NCBI GenBank assembly: GCA_944382875.1
Contig: CALWNQ010000011.1
Coordinates: 1-64,000, forward strand
DNA length: 64,000 nucleotides
Source: an uncultured Clostridia bacterium
GTDB lineage: Bacteria > Bacillota > Clostridia > Oscillospirales > Ruminococcaceae
Direction: 5' to 3'
Every line of letters begins with the position of its first letter. Position 1 is the stretch's first letter. Positions 1 through 10,046 of this stretch are shown here, in pieces. Position numbers and translations under genes: made by a program. The notes beneath the pieces were generated by a model, which did not search any database, was not told the origin of the DNA, and saw only the letters and a list, made by a program, of their open reading frames with translations.

Positions 1-1162
1 TTTCCCCTTCTGCAGCCAGTGCTGCCGCCGCTAAAGCCGCACCCCCGCTAAGGTCAGTACAGCAGACATCCGCGCCATGAAGTCGTGTAACTTCTTCCAC
101 ATCCGCCACCCGGCCTTCCACCTTAATTTTCGCACCCATCCGCATTAGTTGGCTTGCGTGCTTATAACGATTTTCAAAGATATTTTCTACAAAGATGCTG
201 GTCCCGTCTGCCAAGGCTGCAGCTGCCATCAATGGCGCCTGCGCGTCAGTTGGAAAACCGGGATATGGCATTGTCCGTACATCTGCCGCAGGAAGCAAAC
301 GCCGCGGCGCTTTTAACCACACACAGTCTGCTTTTGTCCGAATCTCACAGCCCATTTCTTCAAAAATGGGAAGGATCCCCGCTAAATGAGCTGGTTCCAC
401 CTCTTTTGCCAGAATTTCCCCGCCGGTACAGGCAGCACATGCCAGATAAGTAGCCGCAACAATCCGATCCGGAATTACCCGGTGTTCACAGCTTGAAAGT
501 TGCTCCACCCCATCAATCACGATCGTTCCTTCTCCAGCACCTTGGATCTGTGCACCGCACCGATTCAGAAAAGCTGCCAGATCCATAATTTCTGGTTCGC
601 GCGCTGCATTGGTTAGGATTGTGCGTCCCTTTGCCGTAACAGCAGCAAGCAGAATATTTTCGGTTGCCCCAACACTTGGAAAAGACAGCGCAATCGAAGC
701 GCCTTCCATCCGGCCTTCTACATGGCACTGAAGATTCCCGCCGCTTTCCTCTATCTGAAGGCCTAATTTCCGCAGAGCCGACAGATGCAAATCGATTGGA
801 CGAGGCCCCAGTTCGCAGCCCCCCGGATAACTCATCTCCGCTCGTCCGGTCCGGGCTGCAATCGCACCAAGGAAGACGATGGAAGAGCGCATTTCGTGCA
901 TCAGGTTATCCGGTATATTATACCGGGAAATGGAATCCGCACAAACTGCAACGCTCCTGCCCTCCCGCCTGATTTTGCATCCCAAATAGGAAAGAATTTC
1001 ACAGGCGGCATCCACATCCGAAAGCTGCGGACAATTATGCAAAATCGTTTCGCCCCGGCAAAGGACGGCCGCTGCCAGCAGCGGCAGGGAACTGTTTTTG
1101 GCACCGTGGACCGTAATCTCGCCGCTAAGCGGCCGTCCACCGGCAATCACCAGCCGTTCCAT
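1..1162 (-). CDS. murA: UDP-N-acetylglucosamine 1-carboxyvinyltransferase MurA (3' end outside window)
   Basis: Catalyses the first committed step of peptidoglycan synthesis in the cytoplasm, transfer of enolpyruvate from PEP to UDP-GlcNAc. About 387 residues are visible from an ATG at 1162; the C-terminus runs off the window. Family marks: Lys22 in GAKNSSLP, and the catalytic, fosfomycin-target Cys at about residue 116 in the motif YPGGCELGPRPIDLH. Many Firmicutes have two MurA paralogues (MurAA, MurAB); which one this is cannot be told from here. It is the most downstream visible gene of the dcw cluster, about 107 bases after murG and on the same strand. Confidence 0.95.
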   Translation of the reverse strand, partial: MERLVIAGGRPLSGEITVHGAKNSSLPLLAAAVLCRGETILHNCPQLSDVDAACEILSYLGCKIRREGRSVAVCADSISRYNIPDNLMHEMRSSIVFLGAIAARTGRAEMSYPGGCELGPRPIDLHLSALRKLGLQIEESGGNLQCHVEGRMEGASIALSFPSVGATENILLAAVTAKGRTILTNAAREPEIMDLAAFLNRCGAQIQGAGEGTIVIDGVEQLSSCEHRVIPDRIVAATYLACAACTGGEILAKEVEPAHLAGILPIFEEMGCEIRTKADCVWLKAPRRLLPAADVRTMPYPGFPTDAQAPLMAAAALADGTSIFVENIFENRYKHASQLMRMGAKIKVEGRVADVEEVTRLHGADVCCTDLSGGAALAAAALAAEGE

Positions 1163-1269
1163 TCCAACACTCCCTTCAAAATATATGGCATCCTATGCCG
1201 TTTCCGGCGATTTGGTTCCAAAATCGCCGGATTTGCTCTGTTTTGTCAGGCATGTCCCGTCTTGGGACT

Positions 1270-2394
1270 TTATTTCTTTTGAAGAAATTCCCCGATCGCT
1301 GTACAAATACGTTCCGCTGTGTCATATACAGCCAGAGAAGCAGCATTCCGTCCAAGCTCTTCGGCTTTTTCCGGATGCTCTGCAAAATCTTTCACCGCAC
1401 TCAGAAGTTTTTCCCGGTTGTAGTCTTTTTCCTCCACCACAATAGCGGCGCCGTGATCAGCCAATACCCGCGCATTATGGTACTGATGATTTTCAGCCGC
1501 ATATGGGTATGGTACCAAAATCGAGCCGCGCCCTGCAACTTCCAGTTCGCTGATGGTAATGGCGCCCGCGCGGCTGATAATCAGGTCGGCAGCCGTCATA
1601 CACAGATCCATATTATCGATGTATTCACTCGCTCGGATCCGCGGACAGGCTTTGAGATCCACGCCCCGCTCTTGCAGCATTTTGGGGAAATTCTCCCGTC
1701 CATGCTTTCCATAACCATGAATGTGATTGATTTTTCCTTCCGCGCTGTGCCAAGCCATCAGGTCGGCTGCCATCTCATTGATTTTATTGGCACCAAGGCT
1801 CCCGCCTACCGAAAAAATGGTAAAAGCGTCATCCAGTCCCAGTTTCCGCCGGGCATCTGCCCGTGTTGCTTTCAAAAAGGACTGACGGATCGGATTGCCG
1901 ACTGTCATACAGTGGGTACCTTCCGGCATCCGCCCCCGCGCTTCCTCAAATGCAAGGAAAACAATGTCCGCTTTTTTTGCAAGGAGCTTGTTGGTAACGC
2001 CGGGAAAAGCGTTCTGCTCATGGATAAAAGTGGGAATTTTCATCTTCTGGGCTTCCATCACAATCGGTCCACCCAGATATCCGCCGGTTCCAATAACCGC
2101 ATCCGGCTGAAAATCTCGGAGGATTTTACGCGCCTTAAAGTCGGCACTGGCCAGATAGGAAACGGTTTTAACATTGTGGACAATGTCATGCATAGAAAAA
2201 CCGCGCGCAAAACCGGTTACCCGGATATGCGCCACCGGGTAGCCGGCTTTGGGCACGAGTGTGTTCTCCATTCCGTCCGGATTGGCGATAAACAAAAATT
2301 CTGCCTCCGGATACCGTGATTTCAATTCGTTTGCAATGGCAATGGCGGGGTTGATATGCCCGCCTGTGCCTCCTCCTACCAGAATAAATTTCAT
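1270..2394 (-). CDS. murG: MurG, undecaprenyl-PP-MurNAc-pentapeptide GlcNAc transferase
   Basis: Membrane-associated GT-B glycosyltransferase that adds GlcNAc to lipid I to make lipid II. 374 residues from ATG at 2394, the usual length. The N-terminal donor-loop motif GGGTGGHINPA is at residues 7-17, and the family motif HEQNAFPGVTNKLL follows at about 125. A GTG at 2403, overlapping the ftsW stop, would add three residues; ATG is preferred because MKFILVGGG is the normal MurG N-terminus and an AGGG lies about ten bases upstream. Translationally linked to ftsW. Confidence 0.95.
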   Translation of the reverse strand: MKFILVGGGTGGHINPAIAIANELKSRYPEAEFLFIANPDGMENTLVPKAGYPVAHIRVTGFARGFSMHDIVHNVKTVSYLASADFKARKILRDFQPDAVIGTGGYLGGPIVMEAQKMKIPTFIHEQNAFPGVTNKLLAKKADIVFLAFEEARGRMPEGTHCMTVGNPIRQSFLKATRADARRKLGLDDAFTIFSVGGSLGANKINEMAADLMAWHSAEGKINHIHGYGKHGRENFPKMLQERGVDLKACPRIRASEYIDNMDLCMTAADLIISRAGAITISELEVAGRGSILVPYPYAAENHQYHNARVLADHGAAIVVEEKDYNREKLLSAVKDFAEHPEKAEELGRNAASLAVYDTAERICTAIGEFLQKK

Positions 2395-2399
2395 TCCGA

Positions 2400-3659
2400 T
2401 CACACCCTGTCTTGTTGATTTTGCGGAGCTTCCGTCTTCTTTTTCGGCTGTGGCTTCCGCGCGTACCGGGAAATGTTCAAAATAACCCCCATCTGTGCCA
2501 GCAGCATGGTGAGCGCCGTACCGCCCGAGCTAAAAAAGGGCAGCGAAATACCAGTATTGGGCATCGCGTTAGTCACAACGGCGATATTTAACAATGCCTG
2601 CCATCCAACCTGCGCGGTCAACCCGATAGCCAGCATACATCCGAACTTATCTGGTGCACGCATTGCAATCGAGATTCCGGAATAGACCAGCAGCACAAAG
2701 AGCAGAATAATCACCATTGCACCCACAAAGCCCAATTCCTCGCAAACAATCGAGAAAATCATATCGTTCTGCGGTTCGGACACATACAGATGTTTTTGGG
2801 TGGAGTTACCAAGTCCCACACCGGTGAGCCCTCCGGAACCGATGGCGTATAAGCCCTGTGCCGTCTGCCACTTGGTGCCGGTTAAATCGCCTTCCAGCGG
2901 GTTCAGCCAGTTTTGCAGCCGGTCCCCGATATAAGCAAATTTTCCCATTCCGCCAATAACAGCGAGACCGACAGCACCTACTGCCGCCCCGATTCCTCCA
3001 AGTGCTAAAAACCACCGGATTTTGGTGCCGCCTACAAACATCATTGTGCAGGCAATCAACAAAATTAGCAATAATCCGGACATATGCCGCTGCAATACCA
3101 ACAAACCCAGAACAGGAATCAGTATGATCCAAAAAGGAATAAACCCGTATTTAATCTGGTTCATGCGTTTGTAATTCGATGCAATCAGATGCGCACAGAG
3201 AATTACAATCGAAAACTTCATAATTTCAGACGGCTGAAAAGTACCAAGGCCGGGAATTTGCACCCACCGTTTCGCTCCCGCTTTTCCTTCAAAGGTCAGT
3301 GCAAACGCCATCAAGGCCATACCGCCGGCATAGATTAGCCATTTAAACTTTCGCCAGATATGGTAATCAATATAGGATGCAATAATCATCCCCACCATGC
3401 CGACCGCGACAAACAATGTCTGCCTGATCACATAGTAAAGGCTGTTGCCCTCCTCCCGGTAGGCTGTGACATAACTTGCCGAAAAAAGCATAATCAAACC
3501 GATTGTCTGCAATACAATGATGAGGAAGAAAAAGGAGATATCCATTCTTCCTGGTTTCGGAATTTCGGTCTGCTCCTCTTTTGCCTGAAAGGCGGAAAAG
3601 TCAAGCCTTTTTCCAGCCGGCCTCCGCTTCTTTGAAGCAACCGGACGGCCGCGCTGCAT
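2400..3659 (-). CDS. ftsW: FtsW/SpoVE-type lipid II polymerase (SEDS family)
   Basis: Integral membrane peptidoglycan glycosyltransferase of the SEDS family, acting in division or spore cortex synthesis with a class B PBP. 419 residues from ATG at 3659; a TTG at 3677 with a GGGG just upstream is an alternative. A basic cytoplasmic N-terminus of about 45 residues precedes about ten membrane segments. The C-terminal signature PFFSSGGTALTMLLAQMGVI is clear. It lies directly between mraY and murG, where most relatives carry murD before ftsW. FtsW and SpoVE cannot be separated by eye. Confidence 0.93.
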   Translation of the reverse strand: MQRGRPVASKKRRPAGKRLDFSAFQAKEEQTEIPKPGRMDISFFFLIIVLQTIGLIMLFSASYVTAYREEGNSLYYVIRQTLFVAVGMVGMIIASYIDYHIWRKFKWLIYAGGMALMAFALTFEGKAGAKRWVQIPGLGTFQPSEIMKFSIVILCAHLIASNYKRMNQIKYGFIPFWIILIPVLGLLVLQRHMSGLLLILLIACTMMFVGGTKIRWFLALGGIGAAVGAVGLAVIGGMGKFAYIGDRLQNWLNPLEGDLTGTKWQTAQGLYAIGSGGLTGVGLGNSTQKHLYVSEPQNDMIFSIVCEELGFVGAMVIILLFVLLVYSGISIAMRAPDKFGCMLAIGLTAQVGWQALLNIAVVTNAMPNTGISLPFFSSGGTALTMLLAQMGVILNISRYARKPQPKKKTEAPQNQQDRV

Positions 3660-3709
3660 ACTGCGGTTTCCAGTCAAATGATCCCCATCCTTCCCGGGCC
3701 GACGCCCTG

Positions 3710-4720
3710 TTAAATATTAAACACTGCTACCACCGAAAGGATGCTTCCGAGCAGCGTAACCAAAGAAAATATCCCTACAATTTTCTTTTCACTCCATCCA
3801 CACATCTCAAAATGATGGTGAATTGGACTCATTTTAAAAATTCGTTTTCCGGTTGTCTTGAAACTGATGACCTGAAGTACAACCGAAAGCGCTTCCACGA
3901 CATAAATAATTCCGAATGCCGCAATCAACACCGGTAGGTTGATGCCAAATCCAAACGCCAACACCGAACCGCCCAAAAACATGGAACCAGTATCGCCCAT
4001 GAACACCTTTGCCGGATAAAAATTGTAAATCAGGAAGCCAAGCAGAGCACCGGCCAACGCGGAAGCATAAAGCCCCATTCCGGAAAGCCGGAGGACACCG
4101 GAAATTACCAGAATCGCCAGCGAAACGATAAAGGTCACCGAACCGGCAAGCCCATCGATGCCATCGGTGAGGTTGACCGCATTCGAAACAAACAGGATGA
4201 CCAGCACCATCAAAGGATAATAGAAAAGCCCTATATCCAGCTGCCCGATAAACGGGAAAATGATTGTGGTGGAAGTATCGCCTGACAGATAGACCGAAGC
4301 TAAATACGCGGCTGAAGCGAGCAGCTGCATCGCAAGTTTCTGTTTGGCATGAAGCCCCATATTCTGCTTTTTGACATCTTTGATATAGTCGTCCAGAAAG
4401 CCGATAAAGCCACAGGCTAATGCAAGCCCCAGTCCGGCGAACAATTTCACCATATTCACTGTACCAAAGGCATAGCTGTCTGTATTGCCTGTTCCCAGCA
4501 GCACTGCGCATCCGGCCAAAATCCCGATAACCGTTCCTAAAATAAACATAAAGCCGCCCATATTGGGAGTGCCTTGTTTTTTCTTATGCCAGGACGGTCC
4601 AATTTCCTTGATGGTCTGGCCGAATTTGATTTTATGCAGAAAAGGAATCAGTACCTTTCCTGTTGCGGCACTCACCGCAAATCCCGCAACTGCCGCAATC
4701 ATACAGCTGATACTATCCAT
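3710..4720 (-). CDS. mraY: MraY, phospho-MurNAc-pentapeptide translocase
   Basis: Polytopic membrane enzyme that couples UDP-MurNAc-pentapeptide to undecaprenyl phosphate, giving lipid I. 336 residues, about ten membrane helices. The catalytic Asp pair is at residues 110-111 (FLDDYIKD), followed by NAVNLTDGIDGLA, FMGDTGSMFLGG and the HHH motif SPIHHHFEMCGW near the C-terminus, all Mg2+/UDP-binding marks of the family. ATG at 4720 has a GAGG about 15 bases upstream. It follows murF by 31 bases on the same strand and is followed by ftsW, not murD. Confidence 0.96.
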   Translation of the reverse strand: MDSISCMIAAVAGFAVSAATGKVLIPFLHKIKFGQTIKEIGPSWHKKKQGTPNMGGFMFILGTVIGILAGCAVLLGTGNTDSYAFGTVNMVKLFAGLGLALACGFIGFLDDYIKDVKKQNMGLHAKQKLAMQLLASAAYLASVYLSGDTSTTIIFPFIGQLDIGLFYYPLMVLVILFVSNAVNLTDGIDGLAGSVTFIVSLAILVISGVLRLSGMGLYASALAGALLGFLIYNFYPAKVFMGDTGSMFLGGSVLAFGFGINLPVLIAAFGIIYVVEALSVVLQVISFKTTGKRIFKMSPIHHHFEMCGWSEKKIVGIFSLVTLLGSILSVVAVFNI

Positions 4721-4751
4721 ATTTGTCCAACCTGCTTCCTCTTATTTTTTG

Positions 4752-6122
4752 TCAGTGCTCCAAATGAATACCGTGTACAGCTTCCACAACTTCCTCGAGC
4801 TTCATACCGCGGCTTCCTTTATAAAGGACGGCGTCCCCCGGTTTCAGCCACAGTTTGAGATAGTCTGCCAGCGCTTCCTTATCCGAAAAACAGCGGGTAT
4901 ACAAATGACCAGTTTTGAGAGCGCCTTCTTCCATTTCTTTTGCATGTTTTCCAATGCAGAAAAGAGCGTCCAGCCTGTTTTCAGCTGCATACCGGCCTAC
5001 TTTACGATGCATTTCAGGCGCATATTCTCCAAGTTCCAGCATCTCGCCCAAAACAGCTACCCGGCGTTTGGCTTCTGCCATCTTGCTCAGCACGGCAAGC
5101 GATGCTTTCATCGAATCCGGACTGGCATTGTAACAGTCCGCGATCACAATGGTGCCGTTGTCCAGATGGATAATATCCTGCCGCATAGCGGTCGGTGCGT
5201 AATTGGCCAAACCTTCGACAATATCTTCCGGAGCCATACCGGCTGCCAGGCCAACCGAAAAAGCAGCCAACGCATTGTAGACATTGTGCACTCCGATCAC
5301 CGGAACCATCGCGCTGACTGTCCGGCCGTAAAAACGAATCCGGAAGTAAGTCCTGCCATCTTTTTCTTCAATGCTGTCCCCCTGCACATCGGCAGTTTGG
5401 GACTCGATTCCATAATAAATGATGTCCCGTTCGATCTGGTTATATACCTCGGAAAGGAGTTTATCATCCGCATTGAGGACAAGCGGCGCACTGGGACTCA
5501 TCCCTTCGGTGATTTCCAACTTGGCTTTCAGGATATTTTCGCGGCTGCCCAGATTCTCAATATGGGATACGCCGATGTTGGTAATGACGCCAACACTTGG
5601 ACGCGCCGCCCTCGTCAGCGCCGAGATTTCTCCGCGATGGGACATTCCCATTTCGATAACGGCGTTTTTATAGGAGGAATCCAGTCGGAACAGGGTTTTG
5701 GGAAGGCCGATTCCGTTGTTCAGGTTGCCAATGGTTTTTAATGTTTTGCCTTTTCGTTCCAAAACCGCACAGATCATATCTTTGGTAGAAGTCTTCCCCA
5801 CACTTCCAGTGACACCTGCCACAAAAGTATGGAACAATCCGCGATACCACCCAGCCAGTTCAATCAGCGCCTGGCGGGTGGAGCTGACAACCAGCACCGG
5901 AACCGGCAGCGAGAGCGGCCGCTCCGCCAGAATTGCCGCCGCGCCGGCTTCTACCGCTTTCTCCGCAAAATCATGCCCGTCAAAGCGCTCCCCTTTAATT
6001 GCAACAAAAAGGAAACCAGGCTGCACCTCCGAAGTGTCCGTAACGATATTGATGATCTCACATTCCGCAGAACATTCGGCATGCAGCACCTCTGCGATCT
6101 GTTTCAATTTGATCGATTCCAC
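4752..6122 (-). CDS. murF: MurF, UDP-MurNAc-tripeptide-D-Ala-D-Ala ligase
   Basis: Cytoplasmic ATP-dependent ligase adding D-Ala-D-Ala to UDP-MurNAc-tripeptide. 456 residues. Mur ligase marks: P-loop GVTGSVGKTSTKD at about residue 105, the central domain ending in DCYNASPDSMKASL, and a C-terminal Rossmann domain. The start is GTG at 6122, with AGGAGG eight bases upstream, so the rare start is well supported. It lies 21 bases after murE. Confidence 0.95.
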   Translation of the reverse strand: MESIKLKQIAEVLHAECSAECEIINIVTDTSEVQPGFLFVAIKGERFDGHDFAEKAVEAGAAAILAERPLSLPVPVLVVSSTRQALIELAGWYRGLFHTFVAGVTGSVGKTSTKDMICAVLERKGKTLKTIGNLNNGIGLPKTLFRLDSSYKNAVIEMGMSHRGEISALTRAARPSVGVITNIGVSHIENLGSRENILKAKLEITEGMSPSAPLVLNADDKLLSEVYNQIERDIIYYGIESQTADVQGDSIEEKDGRTYFRIRFYGRTVSAMVPVIGVHNVYNALAAFSVGLAAGMAPEDIVEGLANYAPTAMRQDIIHLDNGTIVIADCYNASPDSMKASLAVLSKMAEAKRRVAVLGEMLELGEYAPEMHRKVGRYAAENRLDALFCIGKHAKEMEEGALKTGHLYTRCFSDKEALADYLKLWLKPGDAVLYKGSRGMKLEEVVEAVHGIHLEH

Positions 6123-6143
6123 AAGGGAATCCTCCTTTCCAAA

Positions 6144-7583
6144 TCAGTTTGCCGCATCCAGCGTTTTCAGCGCTTCCGCTACAACTTCCCGCTCATCAAA
6201 ATGATGCTTTTCATGGCCAATGATCTGATAATCCTCGTGCCCTTTGCCGCAAAGGACAATGGTGTCCCCCGGTTTAGCCTGCTGAATCGCGCGGAAGATT
6301 GCCTCCCGGCGGTTTGGAATCACCTCATATGGGGTGCCATGATTTTCCACACCCGGCAAAATTTCCGCGATAATCGCGTTGGGATCCTCTGTCCGGGGGT
6401 TATCCGAAGTCACATATACATAATCGGACCACTTGGCGGCAGCTTCCCCCATCAGCGGCCGCTTGGTGCGGTCGCGGTCACCGCCGCAGCCAAACAGCGA
6501 AACCAAACGTCCGCTCACTGTTTCCCGCAAAGAGGAAAGGATGTTCTCTATGCTATCGGGAGAATGAGCGTAGTCACAAATGACCGTAAAGTCCCGACCG
6601 GTAGGAATAATCTCATTCCGTCCGCGCACACCGGATACCGCCTGCAACGCTAATTTCACAGTATTCATACAAACGCCCATTTCCAGACAGACGCCCATCG
6701 CAGCCAGTGCGTTTCGTACCGAAAAGTCCCCCGGCATTGCGAAAGAAAGATGGCTTTCCACTTCCTGATACCGGTATCGGAAGCTAACACCGTCCGGACG
6801 GTGCTGCACATCAAACGCAGTAAGATCCGCATCCTCTTTCATAGAAAAACCAAGCACCGGGCAGCTTACCTCGCCGGCTAACCGTTTCCCATATGAATCA
6901 TCCAGATTGATCACAGCCGAATCACAAATCGCAAACAGCTTCTTTTTAGCCTGATAATACTGTTCCATATCCTTATGATAATCCAGATGCTCGTGGCTCA
7001 GATTGGTGAATACCGCAACCTCATAATGGCTGTCGCCAATCCGATTTTGATCCAGCGCGTGGGAAGAAACCTCCATCACGCAATATTCGCAGCCTTCCTC
7101 TACCATCTGGGCATAAAGCGCCTCCAGTTCTATGGCATCCGGAGTTGTCTTATCGGTGGGAATTACCCTGCTGCCGATTTCATTCTGAATGGTACCAATC
7201 AGCCCCACCTTTTTGCCGGCAGCAGTCAGGACTGCTTTAATCAGACTGGTGACAGTTGTTTTCCCTTTGGTTCCGGTCACACCGATCAAACGCAGCTTTT
7301 TGGATGGATTACCATACAGATTGGCCGCCATCCGGCTATAGGCCTGATGGGTATCCGGTGTTAAAATCTGCGCATCCAAACCCAAATCCCGCTCACAAAC
7401 CACTGCTGCGGCACCTTTTTCTAAAGCGGAAGCCGCAAAATCGTGGCCATCCATTGCGGCACCGGCAATACAGACAAACACATCACCGGGCTTTACTTTT
7501 CTGGAATCACTGGTCATCCCATCAATTTCCCGGTCAGTAAAAGAAGAGGCTTCTATATTCTGCATCAGTTCAGATAATTTCAT
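6144..7583 (-). CDS. murE: MurE, UDP-MurNAc-L-Ala-D-Glu:meso-diaminopimelate ligase
   Basis: Adds the third stem-peptide residue in the cytoplasm. 479 residues from ATG at 7583 (GGAAAGGA upstream); longer in-frame starts overlap the previous gene and lack a binding site. The P-loop is GVTGTKGKTTVTSLI, and the domain C motif SDNPRTEDPNAI carries the DNPR sequence that in known MurE enzymes selects meso-diaminopimelate, not lysine. This agrees with the meso-DAP dehydrogenase gene at 31185-32081, so the wall is predicted to be meso-DAP type. Confidence 0.95.
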   Translation of the reverse strand: MKLSELMQNIEASSFTDREIDGMTSDSRKVKPGDVFVCIAGAAMDGHDFAASALEKGAAAVVCERDLGLDAQILTPDTHQAYSRMAANLYGNPSKKLRLIGVTGTKGKTTVTSLIKAVLTAAGKKVGLIGTIQNEIGSRVIPTDKTTPDAIELEALYAQMVEEGCEYCVMEVSSHALDQNRIGDSHYEVAVFTNLSHEHLDYHKDMEQYYQAKKKLFAICDSAVINLDDSYGKRLAGEVSCPVLGFSMKEDADLTAFDVQHRPDGVSFRYRYQEVESHLSFAMPGDFSVRNALAAMGVCLEMGVCMNTVKLALQAVSGVRGRNEIIPTGRDFTVICDYAHSPDSIENILSSLRETVSGRLVSLFGCGGDRDRTKRPLMGEAAAKWSDYVYVTSDNPRTEDPNAIIAEILPGVENHGTPYEVIPNRREAIFRAIQQAKPGDTIVLCGKGHEDYQIIGHEKHHFDEREVVAEALKTLDAAN

Positions 7584-7605
7584 GGGTATCGTCCTTTCCG
7601 AAAGA

Positions 7606-9873
7606 CTATTCTCCGTCCTCGCCTTCAATCAGGCATTCGATTGTCACAACGGTTCCCTTGGGAACTTCTACACCGTCTTCTGTATCCTGGCTGCTCACCC
7701 TGGCTTTGCTGTTTTCGGCAGCACCGCCTGTAATCCGAATGTTCAGCCCGGCATTGGTCAGAACCTGATTGGCCTGCGAAGGCGTCAATCCCACCACATT
7801 GGGAACTGTTGTTGTTTCCATATCCCGTTCATCGGTATAAATGATGATAGTGCTGTTGGCAGCAACCTTGGTGCCGGATTCCGGATACATGCTCACAACT
7901 GTTTTTCCGTCACCAATTATGGTGCATTCCAACCCTTTAACCTGGAGCTTGCTCTGGGCAACAAGCGGATCAGAACCGATCAGCCCACCCGGTACGCTGA
8001 CATCCTGTGTCTCGGCTTCCTCTTCCGAATACTGCGGCTGGATGCCAAGATACGGCAGAAGGTCGGCCATTAGAGAAGCAACCGTCGGCGCAACAACGGT
8101 ATTGGCATATTCCGCACCGGATGTTGCTTCATCCACCAGTACCAAAGCCGCAACCTGCGGATCATCTACCGGAGCAAATACAAAATAAGAGAAGATATAA
8201 ACATCCTCTTCTTTGTTCAGTTTCTGCGCTGTACCGGATTTACCGCCGATACGGTAGCCTTTCACATAGGCATTGGAACCACCGTTTGCAGCTACTACCT
8301 GTTCCAGAGCAAGACAAATTGCTTCTGAGGTTTCTTCCGAAATCACCTGACGGCGTACCTCGGTTCCGATTTCCTCCACCACATTTCCATCCGAATCCAG
8401 GACCTTATCCACAATGTGCGGAGTCAGCAGCTTACCACCGTTGACGGCGGCCGCCGCTGCTGTCAGCATCTGAATCGGAGTTACTGTGTTGGACTGTCCG
8501 AACGAACAGGACGCAAGGCTGACGGCATTGAGCTGTTCTGCGGTATAATAGCTGTTTTGCGCTTCTGCCGGAAGGTCAATTCCCGTTTTTTCGGTCAAAC
8601 CAAACGCGTCAAAATACTTGAAAAAGCGATCGGCACCCAAAGCACTGCCGATTGCGATAAATGCCGGGTTGCAGGAATTGACAACCGCCTCGGTAAAGGT
8701 TTGCAGGCCGTGGCCGGAGTGATCGTGGCAGTGGATTGGCTTTGACCAACCAGGCACCATCACCGAACCAGTGCAATTATAGGTGGAATTTAAGGTTGCC
8801 GTTCCCTCTTCCAAAGCGGCAGATGCCGTTACAACCTTAAAAACAGAACCCGGCTCATAAATATCGGTTACCGTTTTATTCTTCCACTGTTTTTCCTGCG
8901 CAATCCTGGTTGCTTCGGATTTTTCTTCTTCGGTCCCTGCCGCGTTAATCATCGCGAGCAGTGTTTCATCCGTAATCTCATACGGATTATTCAGGTCATA
9001 CCCCGGTTTGGAGGACATTGCCAAAATACCCCCGGTGTTCAAATCCATGACAATACCGGCTGCTCCTTCCTGCGGAGCATGCTGTGCGATTGTTGCGTCC
9101 AACGCCTTTTCCAGGTAATGCTGCGCTACCTGATCCAAAGTCAGCACAAGAGAATAACCATCCTGCGCCGGATAATATTGCTCATATCCGTTGTCCATCT
9201 TTTCGCCCATCGCGTTTTTGGCGGATATTTGCCGGCCGGGCGTGCCGGATAGATATTCGTTATATTTGGCTTCAATCCCGTAAACACCCTGGTTATCGTA
9301 ATTGGTAAAGCCGATTACACTGGACGCAAGATCATTATACGGATAAAAACGCTTGGTATTCACCATCAGATAAATCCCGGTAATGCCGTTATCCGCCGCA
9401 AATTCGGACACCTGATCCTTTACATCCTTAACAACTTTCCGCTTCACTTCCCGGTACATGCTCTCGGTGTGGGAAAGATGCTCTTCGATAGCAGACGGCT
9501 CCACCTCCAGTATTTCACTAAGTCCGTCGATCAGCGTCTGCTCATATGCCTCTTTTTCTGCGGCGGAAGCAGGATCTCCTTCCTCATTTTTTAAATTTTC
9601 CTTTGCTGCAAGGAACTCTTTGGGAGACAAAACAACATCCCAAACTGTAGCGCTTTGCGCCAACACATTCATATTGCAGTCATAAATCGTTCCGCGATTT
9701 GCCGTTATGGAAACATCCCGCAGCTGTTGGTCGGCAGCAGCTGCCTTTAACTCATCCCCTGTGACGATAGAACGATATGCCAGGTTTCCAACAACCCATC
9801 CAAGCAGCAACACCATGATGCTGCCAATGGCGATGGTCCGAATTTTCATTTTCTTTCCCGCACCGTCCGGCAT
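7606..9873 (-). CDS. spoVD: class B penicillin-binding protein with PASTA domains (SpoVD/PBP2B type)
   Basis: Membrane-anchored D,D-transpeptidase that cross-links peptidoglycan at the septum or spore cortex, normally partnering FtsW/SpoVE. 755 residues from ATG at 9873 (AGGAG seven bases upstream; a TTG six bases earlier is too close to that site). One membrane helix at about residues 12-32, a dimerisation domain, then the transpeptidase domain with SVFK (nucleophile Ser about 343), SCN (about 400) and KSGT (about 545). Two PASTA repeats fill about residues 625-745. SpoVD and FtsI/PBP2B roles cannot be told apart from sequence alone. Confidence 0.92.
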   Translation of the reverse strand: MPDGAGKKMKIRTIAIGSIMVLLLGWVVGNLAYRSIVTGDELKAAAADQQLRDVSITANRGTIYDCNMNVLAQSATVWDVVLSPKEFLAAKENLKNEEGDPASAAEKEAYEQTLIDGLSEILEVEPSAIEEHLSHTESMYREVKRKVVKDVKDQVSEFAADNGITGIYLMVNTKRFYPYNDLASSVIGFTNYDNQGVYGIEAKYNEYLSGTPGRQISAKNAMGEKMDNGYEQYYPAQDGYSLVLTLDQVAQHYLEKALDATIAQHAPQEGAAGIVMDLNTGGILAMSSKPGYDLNNPYEITDETLLAMINAAGTEEEKSEATRIAQEKQWKNKTVTDIYEPGSVFKVVTASAALEEGTATLNSTYNCTGSVMVPGWSKPIHCHDHSGHGLQTFTEAVVNSCNPAFIAIGSALGADRFFKYFDAFGLTEKTGIDLPAEAQNSYYTAEQLNAVSLASCSFGQSNTVTPIQMLTAAAAAVNGGKLLTPHIVDKVLDSDGNVVEEIGTEVRRQVISEETSEAICLALEQVVAANGGSNAYVKGYRIGGKSGTAQKLNKEEDVYIFSYFVFAPVDDPQVAALVLVDEATSGAEYANTVVAPTVASLMADLLPYLGIQPQYSEEEAETQDVSVPGGLIGSDPLVAQSKLQVKGLECTIIGDGKTVVSMYPESGTKVAANSTIIIYTDERDMETTTVPNVVGLTPSQANQVLTNAGLNIRITGGAAENSKARVSSQDTEDGVEVPKGTVVTIECLIEGEDGE

Positions 9874-10046
9874 AGTCAATCTCCTTTCCCTGATAACAAG
9901 AAGAGGTTAAGATGATACATCTCAACCTCCTGTCATTTGATATGTATGGAGGAATCCGCAAATTTATGCCGCTTCCTCCCATTTGTAGATAAAACAGGCC
10001 TGCGGCGGCTTTGATCCAGTTTTTAATTCAATCCGCCCACAGCCGT

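Noticed and set aside
1195-2319. A 374-codon plus-strand frame opposite murG
   Set aside because: Antisense shadow of a clear murG with all family motifs; the product has no domain and no ribosome site.
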